DNA of 64,000 bases from Peromyscus leucopus (GCF_004664715.2 NC_051069.1:10546001-10610000), one strand, 5' to 3'; positions 20,472 to 31,854 are shown, counted from the first letter of the stretch. The notes: a model not told the origin generated them from the sequence alone. Made by a program: numbers and translations.

Positions 20472-20855
20472 CTGGAGAGGTGTCTCAGTGGTTATGAGTG
20501 TTTGTTTTCCTTGCAGAGGACCTGGGTTCAAGTCTCAGCACCCACATGGCAGCTCACAACCATCTACCCTAACTCCAGCTTCTCAGTGGACACCAGATGT
20601 GCACATGGTACGCAGACACACACGCAAGCAAAACCTCATACACATAAAAATGAAACAAATAAGTCTAAAAAAGTTAAGGTGGGTTATGGTGGCACACACT
20701 TTTAGTACTACCCAGAACTTGGAAGGCAGAAGCAGGCAGATCTCTGAGTTCGAGCCCAGCCTGTTCTATGGAGAGAGTTCCAGACAGCCAGGGCTACATA
20801 GAGAAACCTTATCTCAAACAAACAAACAAACAAACAAACAAACAAACAAACAAAA
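20472..20855 (+). mobile_element. B2 SINE followed by a B1 SINE with (AAAC)n
   Basis: B2 (GGCTGGAGAGGTGTCTCAGTGG, CCTGGGTTCAAGTCTCAGCACC, to about 20670), then B1 (GGTTATGGTGGCACACAC, GGGCTACATAGAGAAACC) ending in about nine AAAC units at 20817-20854. Confidence 0.85.
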
Positions 20856-20990
20856 CCTGTCCTCTATCTTGATGTTAGTCGTGGTGACATTGTTCTGTAT
20901 ATTTGTCAAAACTTACAGAATTGTGTCCTCAAAAAGAATGAATTTTACTATGTGTAATTACAATCTAAAAACTTTTTTAATTTTTTATTT

Positions 20991-21132
20991 TTCAAGACAG
21001 GGTTTCTCTGTGTAGCTTTGCGCCTTTCCTGGAACTCACTTGGTAGTCCAGGCTGGCCTCGAACTCACAGAGATCCTCCTGGCTCTGCCTCCCGAGTGCT
21101 GGGATTAAAGGCGTGCACCACCACCACCCGGC
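20991..21132 (-). mobile_element. B1 SINE (young subfamily)
   Basis: TTCAAGACAGGGTTTCTCTG, TTTGCGCCTTTCCTGGAACTC and GCGTGCACCACCACCACCCGGC. The flanking words 'ACAATCTAAAAACTTTT' occur at 20960 and 21134, a target duplication of about 17 bases. Confidence 0.92.
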
Positions 21133-21164
21133 TACAATCTAAAAACTTTTAAAGACTTCATTTA

Positions 21165-21345
21165 TTTATGTTGTGTTGAGGGAAGAGATGGTGTGCACGC
21201 GCCACATGGAGCACGTGGAGGTCAGAGGACAACTTGTGGGAACTGGTTCTCTCCTTCTCTCTCTCACACGGGTCCTGGGGATCGAACTCAGGTGGTCAGG
21301 CTCGGTATAAACACCTCTATCTGCTGAACCATCCTGCCAGCCCCT
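21165..21345 (-). mobile_element. B3-type SINE
   Basis: GGAGGTCAGAGGACAACTTGTG, GGGGATCGAACTCAGGTGGTC and TGCTGAACCATCCTGCCAGCCCC. Confidence 0.7.
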
Positions 21346-21397
21346 AGGTGTAACCAATCTTTTCTTTCTTCCTTCCTTTTCTTTTCTTTTTCTTGCT

Positions 21398-21630
21398 TTT
21401 TCGAGACAGGGTTTCTCTGTGTAGCTTTGGAGCCAGTCCTGGATCTTGTTCTGTAGCCCAGGCTGGCCTTGAACTCACAGAGATCCACCTGGCTCTGCCT
21501 CCCAAGAGCTGGGATTAAAGGCGTGCGCCACCACCTGTCTGGCTCTTTCTTCCTCCCCTCCTTCACCTTCCCTTCCTCCCCTCCTCTCCTCTTCCTCATC
21601 CTTCCTCCCCCCTTCCTTCCTTTCTTTTGT
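21398..21630 (-). mobile_element. B1 SINE and adjacent CCTT-rich tract
   Basis: CGAGACAGGGTTTCTCTGTG, TTGGAGCCAGTCCTGGATC and GCGTGCGCCACCACCTGTCTGGC (21398-21543), followed by a C/T-only tract to about 21630. A (TG)n run follows at 21678-21704. Confidence 0.85.
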
Positions 21631-21672
21631 ATGTGAGTGTACATGTTCTTGTATATGTGTATATATAATGTA

Positions 21673-21703
<31 letters not shown>

Positions 21704-21879
21704 AAATCTCAGATACTGTTTTGCTATCCTCACACTCACACAGCAAGCACACCTACCCACTCAGCCATCCCTCCAGCTCCCACCCATGATGTGCTTGAAG
21801 CCCTCTTACACTCGTTTTTTTCGGTGGTGGCTCTAGCTTTTCTATACACATTATTTAATCCTACTTACTGATAGCAATA

Positions 21880-22467
21880 CTTCCCTGCTGGACTCAGAAG
21901 CAGGAACCTACGGACTCTTTTGCCCTCCTTATAAAGCAGTTATCTTAAATACTCAGCTACATCGAGAGCTGTGTCATACATTGTTACAATTTTAGTTCCA
22001 GCTATCAGAGGCAATTTAAAAACAACGCAAGAGGAAGACAGCCTATTACATCCACTTACTCATTTTACTCTATTATCTTAAACTTTTTCCAGGTTTCTAG
22101 TTTCTTTTTAGCCTTTCTTGACCGTGAAGAGTCTTCTGGCATCTGTTGGTGTAGGTCTGCTGGCATCACACTCTCTTACTTTTCATCATCTGAAAATAGC
22201 GTGATTTATTTTTCTTTACTAAAGGCTGCAACTGAGGAATGTAAGATTCTGTTGTCAAGTCTTATCTTTCAGCACTCGAAAGATGGTGTATGACTTTCTC
22301 CTGGCTTCTAGCTTCCGGCAAAAATTCTCTATTATTCAAATTCTTACTTCTTTATCACTCATGTGGCATTTTTCTCTTGCGACCATACCAGGTTTTTGTT
22401 TCTTGGGGGTTTTGTTTGTATGGTTTTTTGATGTGGGTGCCCGGGATTCTTTAGCCTCTAGGAATTT

Positions 22468-22539
<72 letters not shown>

Positions 22540-22860
22540 TTTGTTTGTTTTTGTTTTTGTTTTCAAGACAGGAGGGGTTTCTCTGTAGTTTTTTGGCTGT
22601 TTTGAAACTCACTTTTTAGACTAGGCTTGTCTGGAACTCACAGAGATCCACCTGCCTCTCCCTCCCCGAGTGCTGGGATTAAAAGCGTGAACCACCACCA
22701 TCTGGCAGCCTCTTGGAGTTTTAAGTAATGTTTTGAATCTCTTTCCTCTGTTTCTTTCTCCTTTCTGTACCCACCACCCCCCTCCAGTTTCTACTGGGTC
22801 AGGATCATTTCAAAGCTCTGTCTTAGAGCTCATCCTCCTAGGAAGATGCCTGCCTCTGCT
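21880..22860 (-). mobile_element. Ancient L1 relic (L1M-like), interrupted
   Basis: The order of remembered L1 antisense phrases is kept: GCCTTTCTTGACCGTG, CATCACACTCTCTTAC, CTTTCAGCACTCGAAAGATGG, CTCCTGGCTTCTAGC, TTTTCTCTTGCGACC, GATGTGGGTGCCCGGGATTC, then after an inserted B1, TTCTACTGGGTCAGGATC. No coding frame survives. Assignment is by eye. Confidence 0.5.
22460..22705 (-). mobile_element. (TTTC)n tail and B1 SINE inside an L1 relic
   Basis: About 18 TTTC units (22468-22540), then TTTTCAAGACAGGAGGGGTTTCTC and GGGATTAAAAGCGTGAACCACCACC. The B1 is somewhat diverged, yet the tetranucleotide run is clean. Confidence 0.85.
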
Positions 22861-23009
22861 TCAGCTGGATTGCCCCAGCTTCTGCAGTGAGCACAGAAGT
22901 GTGCCGGGGAAAGCCGAGCCAAATGGACCTCACTCAGGGGGTTTCTCTTTGTAGATGATACCATTTCTATCCCATCTTACTTCCGGTTGCCCTCCAATGC
23001 CTTCACACA

Positions 23010-23690
23010 GTTGTTTTCCCACACATGGTCCAGAATCATTGCTATTAATGAGATAATTGGCATAATGCAGGATTCTCCTCCTCTTCATGAACTATCCATG
23101 TAAATGCTTTGATTAAAGATACTTAGAATTAAATATCAAGTAAATCCAACAAATAGCATTAATATTTATGTGTTAATGAGTTTGTTTCTGTTTAACACTT
23201 CAGCATTTGTAATGTCTATTAGAATTGATGACTCGATTTGCAATTCTACCCGTTAATGTGTCAGGGAGTAACTGGCTTAAGCCTGTTATTTAATGTAAAT
23301 CTTATTTATTTTATAAACAGTACAGGAATAATTAAAGGCATTTAAGACATATTTATATTGAACATATTAAATTTACAAGTATTACTTAACTGGAAGGGTC
23401 TCTGTTAATGAGATCATTTGGATACTGACAAAGATATTGGTTGTGTTAAATTTCAAAATTCAATTTGAAATAATTAAGGCATTTAATTAAATTTGTAAAT
23501 GGGACCAAAAGCAATCCAAGCTCCTTATAAACGATCATTAAAATCTTTATTTATAGGAAGAATATGAAAATGATTTATAATTTAAACTGAAACAAAGTTT
23601 TGCACTTGTGACTTTACTCAACCAAACAATTAATTTTAAGCTAATATTCTCACGACTATTTATCAACATAGATTAAATACCCAGGTTTGG
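23010..23690. promoter_or_regulatory. Candidate conserved non-coding element (AT-rich, repeat-free)
   Basis: Nearly 700 bases have no SINE, LTR or microsatellite, which stands out in this window. Homeodomain-like cores recur: TTAATGAG at 23045, 23173 and 23405; TAATTA at 23471; TTAATTAA at 23483. The motif AATAATTAA(A)GGCATTTAA occurs twice (23327-23345 and 23469-23486). A MEF2-like TTATTTATAG lies at 23547-23556. There is no coding frame. This composition is what I expect of a deeply conserved enhancer. Conservation itself cannot be seen from one sequence. Confidence 0.45.
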
Positions 23691-23699
23691 AGTCTAAGA

Positions 23700-23870
23700 C
23701 TGGGTTGAACCAGGCATGGTGGCACACACCCTCATCCCAGCAGTCAGGAGGCAAAGGAGGGGGAATCTCTGAACTTGAGATCAGATTGGTCTACACAGGC
23801 CAACTGGAGCTACATTGGGTTCGGTCCTCAGCTCATGCAGGGGATTTTATATTTTGGCAAAAGAGAGAAA
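23700..23870 (+). mobile_element. Diverged B4/B1-type SINE
   Basis: GAACCAGGCATGGTGGCACACACCCTCATCCCAGC and AGTCAGGAGGCAAAGG followed by eroded sequence. Confidence 0.5.
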
Positions 23871-24119
23871 GTAAAAAAAAAAAAAATGCAGCCATAGATA
23901 TAAAAAAAAAACAAAACAGAACTCTAGGAGGCTGCGTGACTCCAGTTTACTTATCTTGGTATAGTTATCTTCATATAGCTAGCTACATATACTTATCTAT
24001 CATTTCTAGTTTTCCCCTGATGTATACCTATTGTGATAATTATGTGTTTCTGTGTGTTCATTCAGATAAATTTGAATTGTAGTTAGTAGGAGATTATGAA
24101 TTTATGAATGATTTTTTTT

Positions 24120-24447
24120 CTTTTTCTTTTTCTTTTTTTTTTTTTTTTTTTTTGGTTTCTCTGTGTAGTTTTTTTTTTCAAGACAGGGTTTCTCTGTGTA
24201 GCTTTGCACCTTTCCTGGAACTCACTTGGTAGCCCAGGCTGGCCTCGAATTTACAGAGATCCGCCTGCCTCTGCCTCCCGAGTGCTGGGATTAAAGGCGT
24301 GCACCACCACTGCCCGGCTTCTCTGTGTAGTTTTGGTGCCTGTCCTGGATCTCTCTCTCTCTGTAGACCAGGCTGGCCTCACAAAGATCCCCCTAGGTCT
24401 GTCTCCTGAGTGCTGGGATTAAAGGCGTGCACCACCACCACCCGGTG
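24120..24447 (-). mobile_element. Tandem B1 SINEs, one inserted in the other
   Basis: A B1 (24176-24319, TTTCAAGACAGGGTTTCTCTG to CACCACTGCCCGGC) interrupts an older B1 whose TTTGGTTTCTCTGTGTAGTTTT start recurs on the other side at 24320 (TTCTCTGTGTAGTTTTGGTGCC). The duplicated word is the target-site duplication. Confidence 0.85.
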
Positions 24448-24534
24448 GATTATGAATGATTTTTACTAATGAATTGGATAAACAGATATACTGAAAGTTA
24501 AGAGAAGTTTCTTCTGTTACTTTAAGAACTCGGG

Positions 24535-24679
24535 CTGGGCGGTGGTGGCGCACGCCTTTAATCCCAGCACTCGGGAGGCAGAGCCAGGCGGATCTCTGTA
24601 AGTTCGAGGCCAGCCTGGGCTACCAAGTGAGTTCCAGGAAAGGCGCAAAGCTACACAGAGAAACCCTGTCTCGAAAAAC

Positions 24680-24720
<41 letters not shown>
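24535..24720 (+). mobile_element. B1 SINE with long poly(A) (young)
   Basis: GGGCTGGGCGGTGGTGGCGCACGCC to CTGTCTCGAAAAACC, then over 40 A. Near-identical target duplication AAGAACTCGG flanks it (24526 and 24719). This is one of the youngest insertions here. Confidence 0.95.
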
Positions 24721-24722
<2 letters not shown>

Positions 24723-24726
<4 letters not shown>

Positions 24727-25090
24727 CGGCTGGAGCAGCAGCTCGGCAATTAAGAGCAAAGGCCCTGGATTCAGTTCCCAGCACCCACATGGTGATTCCA
24801 ACTTTCTGTAGCTCCAGTTCCATGGCTTCCTCTGACTTCCACAGGTACCTGCAAGCATGAAGTGTATTTACACACTCAGTCACATGCACACAGAAAAAAA
24901 TAAATGAATATGTATTTAAAAACAAAGCAAATAACCTCGAGGGACCGGAGAGATGGCTCAGCATTTAAGAGCTCTGGATGCTCTTCCAGAGGACCCAGGT
25001 TCAGGTCCCAGCACCCACATGACAGCTCACAACCACCTGTAACTCTAGTTCCAGGAGCTCCCAGGCCTTCTTCTGGCCTGCTTGAGCATT
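24723..25090 (+). mobile_element. Two B2 SINEs in tandem
   Basis: First copy GGCTGGAGCAGCAGCTCGGC with CATGGTGATTCCAAC (to about 24930). Second copy from 24941, GGACCGGAGAGATGGCTCAGC with CATGACAGCTCACAACCACC. Confidence 0.85.
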
Positions 25091-25261
25091 CAGGGAAAAT
25101 CATGGACACTTTCCTCCATGTTTTTTGAAATTTTCGTCTTGATGATGGACTGAGTTTAGTGTTCCACATGTCACTCAGGCCACTGCCTTGATGTATGACA
25201 TCAGGCATTTTGTGCCACCTTCCTACTGAATGGAGATAAGTGGACAACAGTGTTGATGGTA

Positions 25262-25269
25262 GTGTGCGT

Positions 25270-25319
<50 letters not shown>
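25262..25319. repeat. (TG)n microsatellite
   Basis: About 28 TG units with one early interruption (GTATG). Confidence 0.96.
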
Positions 25320-25323
<4 letters not shown>

Positions 25324-25389
25324 CTGTGCATGCAGATGCATGTGAGTGTGTTCTTGTGTGAGTGCCGGGGGAATATCTTCCAGTATTAT

Positions 25390-25545
25390 TCCTCAGCCAC
25401 CTTGCTTATTCAGACAAGATCTCTCAGCCTGGAACTCACCAAGTAGACCAGGCTGGTTGATCACTGAACCCCAGAATCTGTCTGTCTCTACTTCCCCAGC
25501 TCTGGAATAAGATTACAGACACATGTCATCATGCCTGGCTTTTTT
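25390..25545 (-). mobile_element. Old B1-like SINE
   Basis: GACAAGATCTCTCAGCCTGGAACTC, AGTAGACCAGGCTGG and TCATCATGCCTGGC, then a T-tract at 25541-25561. Confidence 0.45.
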
Positions 25546-25561
25546 TTTTTTTTTTTTTTTT

Positions 25562-26725
25562 AAAGTTTGGGTTCTGGGGAACCTGACTCAGGTCCTCATG
25601 TTTGTGAGCAGTCATTGTGGCCCACAAATGCCCTTTAACTGCGAGAGGCTTTCCAGGATCCTCTATAGGTAAGATGGAGTGTCATGACCAACATCACCTC
25701 TGCAGGGCAAAGCTCAGGAGTGGTACTGACGCTTCCGTAAAACTCAGAACATCTGCAGACACCTGATGCCTATGGTATGCCAGTCACTCCGGGAGAGGCC
25801 AGAAACCAGTAAGACAAGGGCTTTCGTTTTGAAACTTTAAAATTTTTAATCAATTATTTATTTCTTATTAAATATTTATTTATGTCCATGTGTGATTACA
25901 GGTGCCCATGGAGTTGTTGTGTGACAGACTTTCCAGGGAAGACACAACATCACATCTGTTCACTCCAGAAAGGAGACCCATGACAGACCAAAGTAACATC
26001 TGCATTGAAGTCCAACTTGGGGAACCGATGAGTGTCTACTGCGGTCACGAACAGGAGGATGGGTGAGCAGTTTCTCACAAGGGGCAGAGAAGCTCAGCTC
26101 TGCACGGATAACAGGTCACAAACCACCCTGAGCTCTGCACAGCTGGCTGCAGCTGGAGGCTACAACCCTGGAGCTCTCTTCAGGGAACTCCGGGACTCAC
26201 AGTCCAGGAATCGCCTCCCTCTGCAGTTGGGTTGGTCAGAGTCCTTGTTCCCTACCCCCACCTACTGCCCCCAACAATTTATACTGCTTTTTATACTGCT
26301 GGGGAGAGGTGGCTGAGGACCTTCCAAGGTTCTGTTTTCCCAGTCATGTGACTACGAGCCTTCCCCTCCCTCCTGTTTCAGCTGGAGAAAACTGCTCTAT
26401 CATAGGAGTAGAGAAGAGGAGCCGCCCAGCGTGAGTGCTGGGAACTGAACCCTGGTCCTCTGCAACAGCAGTCGGTGCTTTCAACAGCTGAGCCACTGCA
26501 CTAGTCAGTTACACAGCGACAGGACCCACAGCCCCAGCCGCCTGTCGATATCATCACATTCATGAACAAGGGGCTGTGAATGAGTGGCACAAGCCATTCT
26601 GCCCACCAGTCTCAAGTGGGAGGAGCCTGCAATACCTGATCAAATGCAACTAATTGCTGGTGGCTCAGTTCAGAACTTGATATTTTATTCAGGCCCAATA
26701 TGAAAGGTGTTAAGATATTTCTTGA
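25562..26725. other. Mostly unique interval
   Basis: Only fragments of old B2/B4 elements are visible (GTGCTGGGAACTGAACCCTGG near 26430). No gene or exon is recognisable. An open frame at 26032-26316 has no splice signals or recognisable protein family. Confidence 0.4.
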
Positions 26726-26732
26726 AACTAAA

Positions 26733-26747
26733 ATAATAATAATAACA

Positions 26748-26783
<36 letters not shown>
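26733..26783. repeat. (AAT)n microsatellite
   Basis: About 16 AAT units with early AAC/AGT interruptions. Confidence 0.95.
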
Positions 26784-27066
26784 TATTCCTTGGCTCCAGG
26801 ATTTCATGATTCTTACAAACACTTGTAAATGCTTGTACAAACACAGTTTTTTTCCCCTAGAGTTGGATCCTAATCAGTGCAACAGAATGGGTCGTTCCTC
26901 GTTTGTAAAAGGGGAACTAACAAAGTAATCCGAATGCTACTGATTTCTGTCCAAGTCAGTGACACCAGGTTCACGTTGCTGATGTCTTCCTATAGCCTGT
27001 CTTTTCCTTCTTTACTGTCTTGTCCTGCACCCGCTCCCGCTGATCCCAGTTAGTGCCTCTTCCTGG

Positions 27067-27116
27067 TAGGTGTGTGTGCGTGCGTGTGTGTGTGTGTGTG
27101 TGTGCGTGTGTGCGTG
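27067..27116. repeat. (TG)n with CG interruptions
   Basis: GTGTGTGCGTGCGTG followed by TG repeats, again alternating purine-pyrimidine. Confidence 0.92.
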
Positions 27117-27554
27117 TGACTGTGAGCTGAAGCAGGGTCACCCACAATAACATGTCACCTTCTCAGTGCCTACGCCACTGAGCCGCAGCCTGTCCTTGGA
27201 CAGTGATGAACTGTTAACCATAAATGAGGGCCCAGTTTGGCACACTAGGCTTATTACTGGCTACATGATATCAGCACCAAACTCTGAGAGCTCAGTGTGG
27301 CCTTTCTTCATTCTTGCTAATTAGATGAGAGGCACTCAGAACACCTTCATATCCATTCCTGTACACTATTTCTAATTTTTTTTAAAAAAAAGTCTTTGTT
27401 TTTGTTTTATTTTATCTTAGAAATGGTTAAGGAAATGTTCAGCTACTTGGGAGAATAATTTATGTATGTCTTGTATAGACTTGAGCTATATGGACACGGC
27501 TGAGTAATTCACTTTCCTCCTGACAGCACAGACTTGTTGACTTTATGAGAAGAG

Positions 27555-27945
27555 CTCTGAGGCTGGGGAGATAATCACTAACATGCTTGTCACACAGGCA
27601 TGAGGGCCTGAATTTGGATCCTCAGCGTTCACATAAAAAGCCAGGTATGGCGGAACCTGGTGTAATCCCAGCACCGGGGAGTCGGAGACAGGAGGCTCCC
27701 TGGTGACTCAGTGGCCAGTCAGTCAGTCTAGCCAAATTTCTGAGTTCCGGATTCCAGGAGAGATCCTGTCTCAATACCAAGACAGTTGCTGGCATTGGCG
27801 CACACCACACCTTTAATCCCAGCACTTGGAATACAGAGGCAGGTAGATCTCTCCGAGTTAGAGGCTAGCCTGGTCTACATAGTGAATGTCAGGCCAGCAA
27901 GGACTACACAGTGAGACCCTGTATCAAAAACAACAACAAAAACAA
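27555..27945 (+). mobile_element. B4-type SINE followed by a B1 SINE
   Basis: GAGGCTGGGGAGATAATCACTAAC and GAATTTGGATCCTCAGCG with GCGGAACCTGGTGTAATCCCAGC (to 27780), then B1 GTTGCTGGCATTGGCGCACACC to GAGACCCTGTATCAAAAAC (27784-27945). Confidence 0.7.
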
Positions 27946-28048
27946 AAAACCATAAAAATGATGGAGCACCGCTGAGGAAGAGACCTCTGCCCCCGACATG
28001 CACTTTCTAACATGTACACTCAAACCCACACATGCAAACATACACATG

Positions 28049-28050
<2 letters not shown>

Positions 28051-28100
<50 letters not shown>
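28051..28100. repeat. (CA)n microsatellite
   Basis: About 25 CA units in a B2-like tail context. Confidence 0.97.
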
Positions 28101-28101
<1 letters not shown>

Positions 28102-28240
28102 ACTTTCTTTCTCAAGCCTGTGGGCACAGGCACCACACAGAAAGCTCCTGAGATTGTTCTCTTCCCTCATGGCTACTATCAGTGTAGACCTGGGCTGACG
28201 CTGAAGGTGGGAAGGTTGAGATAAGTACTTATGTAAGCAG

Positions 28241-29230
28241 CCCCCCTCCTGATAACCCCAGACCCCCTCCTGATAACCCCAGACCCCCCCTCCTGATAAC
28301 CCCAGACCCCCCCTCCTGATAACCCCAGACCCCCCTCCTGATAACCCCAGACCCCCCTCCTGATAACCCAGACCCCCCCTCCTGATAACCCCAGGCCCCC
28401 CCTCCTGATAACCCCAGACCCCCCCTCCTGATAACCCCAGGCCCCCTCCTGATAACCCCAGACCCCCTCCTGATAATCCCAGGACTCCCCCTCCTGATAA
28501 TCCCAGACCCCCCTCCTGATATCCCGCCCCCCTCTGATAACCCCAGTCCCCCTCCTGATAACCCAGCCCCCTCCTGATAACCCCAGACCCCTCCTGATAA
28601 CCCCAGACCCCCCTCCTGATAACCCCAGGCCCCCTCCTGATAACCCAGGCCCCTCCTGATAACCCCAGACCCCCCTCCTGATAACCCCAGGCCCCCCTCC
28701 TGATAACCCAGACCCCCCCTCCTGATAACCCAGACCCCTCCTGATAACCCCAGGCCTCCTCCTGATAACCCCAGGCCCCCCTCCTGATAACCCCAGACCC
28801 CCCCTCCTGATAACCCCAGGCCCCCTCCTGATAACCCAGGCCCCTCCTGATAACCCCAGCCCCCCTCCTGATACCCAGGCCCCCTCCTGATAACCCCAGG
28901 CCCCCCTCCTACCCCCCCCCCTCCTGATAACCCCAGGCCCCCTCCTGATAACCCCAGACCCCCCTCCTGATAACCCCAGGCCCCCTCCTGATAACCCCAG
29001 GCCCCCTCCTGATAACCCCAGGCCCCCTCCTGATAACCCCAGGCCCCCCCTAACCCCAGGCTCCTCCTGATAACCCCAGGCCCCCTCCTGATAACCCCAG
29101 ACCCCCTTCTGATAACCCCAGGCCCCCCCTCCTGATAACCCCAGGCCCCCCTCCTGATAACCCCAGCCCCCCTCCTGATAACCCCAGGCCCCCTCCTGAT
29201 AACCTCAGGCCCCCTCCTGATAACTCCAGG
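28241..29230. repeat. C-rich minisatellite, unit about 21 bp
   Basis: About 45-50 tandem copies of CCCCCTCCTGATAACCCCAG(A/G). Length varies by one to three bases in the C-run and at CCCCAG versus CCCAG. Variant units cluster (for example AATCCCAGGACT near 28473). The C-runs of four to seven bases recur every unit, so the opposite strand is periodic in G-runs. No gene adjoins it. Confidence 0.98.
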
Positions 29231-30120
29231 CCTTTCTGGAAATCTTGCTGTCAGACTTGGTTACTCAATGCTTCTGTTTCTAACCTTGTAAACTGGAGAT
29301 GCATCAGGTCAGCCGTTATCCTGTTCAGTCTTTCTGGCTTTATTAATGTCATCTTTGATCCAAGGTCCCTTCCAAGGTTCAATTTTATAACATCTGTACA
29401 TCTCAAACGCATCCCTTCCGTTAACAGGGACAATATGAACTCTAAATCCACGTGACTCAGTGCCCACAAACCTGAGGGACTGCAGCGATGGAGAAGGTGA
29501 TCGCCCGGGCACAGTCACCCTCCACTCGTGGCTGTGTTTGTTGCTCTTATAAAACTGTGCGGGTGTCAAAGCCACCTAACAGTGAGCAGACCCTGGGCAC
29601 AACGTCACGGTGAACGAAGAGTTTACAAATACGGTTCCACATTTTCTCTTGCAACTAACCTCAAAAGTACCCCCGCCCCCCTGCTTCAATTCCCTGTCTG
29701 TGTGGCTGGATGACTTTCACACGGTCTGGCAAATAGTACACCATAACACACCGAGTGCATAAGCTCCCATGAAGCCAGATATCATGAAGAATTGCTAAAA
29801 TGGGAAGTAATGCTTTTGCTTTCTCAGTATTTTTTTGGTCTCAGAAAATAAACTTGTTTCTAATAAAAATGTGTATTTTTTTATCTTAACATTCAGTAGG
29901 TCCTGTTACATTAAAGCAGATTTTTCAAATGTGTGTTTTCCAGTTCAAGTTCAGAGATTTCATCTCTAACATGGTACTCACCAATATGAGAAATTTTATG
30001 GACAAAAGCTGTTTAGATTCCCAATAACTGGAAGCTATCACACAGAGGAAAACGAAACGTGTCACAGAGACACTGCTAACACAGTAAATATTAACACGGG
30101 AATAGTAAAAGGCGTTGTAG
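29231..30120. other. Unique interval after the minisatellite
   Basis: No SINE or LTR signatures are visible. The reverse-strand open frames (29251-29575) lack any recognisable family or splice structure. Confidence 0.4.
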
Positions 30121-30122
30121 AT

Positions 30123-30125
<3 letters not shown>

Positions 30126-30156
<31 letters not shown>

Positions 30157-30166
30157 TGTGTGTGTC
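30126..30166. repeat. (TG)n microsatellite
   Basis: About 20 TG units with a TCTG interruption. Confidence 0.95.
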
Positions 30167-30285
30167 CGTGTGGGAAAGAGAGAACACGCAGCATTTGCCT
30201 TCTTGAGTCTGGTTTATTTCACACAGCCTGAGATACCCAGTTCCATCCATTTTCCTAGAAATGGCATAGTTTTGTTCTTTTCTTT

Positions 30286-30318
30286 TCTTTTATTTTATTA
30301 TTATCATTATCATTATTA

Positions 30319-30359
<41 letters not shown>

Positions 30360-30645
30360 TGGTTTTTCGAGACAGGGTTTCTCTGTGTAGCTTTGTGCCT
30401 TTCCTGGAACTCACTCTGTAGCCCAGGCTGGCCTCAAACTCACAGAGATCTGCCTGCCTCTGCCTCCCGAGTGCTGGGATTAAAGGCGTGTGCCACCACC
30501 GCCCGGCTTGTTTTGTTTTTTGAGGCAGAGTTTCACTGTAGTTTTGGTGCCTGTCCTGAACTAGCTCTGTAGACCAGGCTAGCCTCGAACTCACAGAGAT
30601 CCGCCTGGCTCTGCCTCCTGAGTGCTGGGATTAAAGGTGTGCTCA
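30286..30645 (-). mobile_element. (ATT)n tail and two B1 SINEs inside L1
   Basis: (ATT)n at 30290-30358 leads into TTTTTCGAGACAGGGTTTCTCTG (B1, 30359-30507). A second B1 (30512-30640) follows, GTTTTTTGAGGCAGAGTTTCACTG. The word GTTTTGTTCTTTT occurs at 30270 and again at 30648, showing that the block inserted into the L1. Confidence 0.88.
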
Positions 30646-30859
30646 GTTTTGTTCTTTTTAATGGCAGAACAAAACTCCACTCATTAATGTGTACCACATT
30701 CCCTCTATTCAGCAGCTGGTGGGCATCTAGGCCAGTGCCGTGTCTTGACTATTGATAGAAAGCAATAAATATGTATGTGTCAGTACATCTATGGCATGTT
30801 GACCTCAGGTACACACCCAGGGATGATAGAGTTGATTGTATGGCAGTTTTATTTAAAAA

Positions 30860-31065
30860 AAATATTATGTCTTTGGGTGTTTTGCTTGAATGCATGTCTG
30901 TGTACCATGTGTGTAGGCAGTGCCCTTGGAGTTCAGAAGAGGGTGTTAGATCCCTTGCCATTGGAGTTACCCGAGACTGTGAGCCATCATGTGGGTGCTG
31001 GGAAGCTGACCCCATCCCTTGCAAGAGCAGTGAGTTCTCTTAACCACTGAACTATCTCTCCAGTC
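30860..31065 (-). mobile_element. B2 SINE inside L1
   Basis: GCAGTGCCCTTGGAGTTCAGAAGAGGG, GTGGGTGCTGGGAAGC and AACCACTGAACTATCTCTCCAGTCCCC. Confidence 0.88.
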
Positions 31066-31073
31066 CCCCTCCA

Positions 31074-31194
<121 letters not shown>

Positions 31195-31780
31195 CTGATT
31201 CTCACACTGGCTGCTCCTGCTCACACCCCACTAGCCGTGAGTGTATCAGGGCTCCTCTTGCTCCACCTCCTCATTGGCATTTGTTGTCATTCCTGAACTT
31301 TGTACCGGGGTCTCTCACAGGTGGGGACTGTCACCTTAGGGCACGCCTCTTGTTTTCTTGATAATAGCCATCTTGACAGCAGGAGACGGAACCTCCAAGT
31401 GATTTTAACCTGGATTTCCAGGATGGCTAGGGATCTTCAACATTTTTTCAAATGTTTATTGGCCATTTGCCTTTCTTCTTTTGAGAACTGTCTGGTTCAT
31501 TTGCCCATCTGTTGACTGGATGACTTCTTTGGAGGGTGTTTAATTTTTCGAGCTCTTTATAGATTCTCCATGCTAGTCCTCTGTCAGATGTGGAGTGGGC
31601 AAAGATTCTGTTTTCTGTAGGGGCCTCTCCACTGTGTTGGCTGCTTCGCTGTGCAGAAACGTTTTAAATTTCATGCAGTCCCATTAGTCAGTTATTGGAT
31701 TTATTTCCTGAGCTACTGGAGTCCCTTTTCGAAAGTCCTTACCTGTACCTTCCTCATCAGGTGGGTTTCCCCCTTTGCTG

Positions 31781-31781
31781 C

Positions 31782-31812
<31 letters not shown>

Positions 31813-31838
31813 TCCTCCTCCTCATCTTCCTCTTCCTC
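31781..31838. repeat. (GCC)n(TCC)n trinucleotide tract
   Basis: TGC units, then nine GCC units, then TCC/TCT units. It makes Ala- or Arg-run open frames that are artefacts. CpG-rich in an otherwise CpG-poor area. Confidence 0.95.
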
Positions 31839-31854
31839 TTCTTTTTCTTTTTTC

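Noticed and set aside
21288..21752. A 154-codon reverse open frame
   Set aside because: It crosses a B1 SINE, a CCTT tract and a TG microsatellite. The Lys/Glu and Thr/His runs are translated simple repeats.
26032..26316. A 94-codon forward open frame
   Set aside because: No recognisable family, no splice-site support and no neighbouring exon. It probably reflects chance in moderately GC-rich sequence.
28241..29230. The minisatellite considered as a CRISPR-like array
   Set aside because: The units are directly contiguous with no unique spacers, and the context is a rodent genome. It is an ordinary tandem minisatellite.
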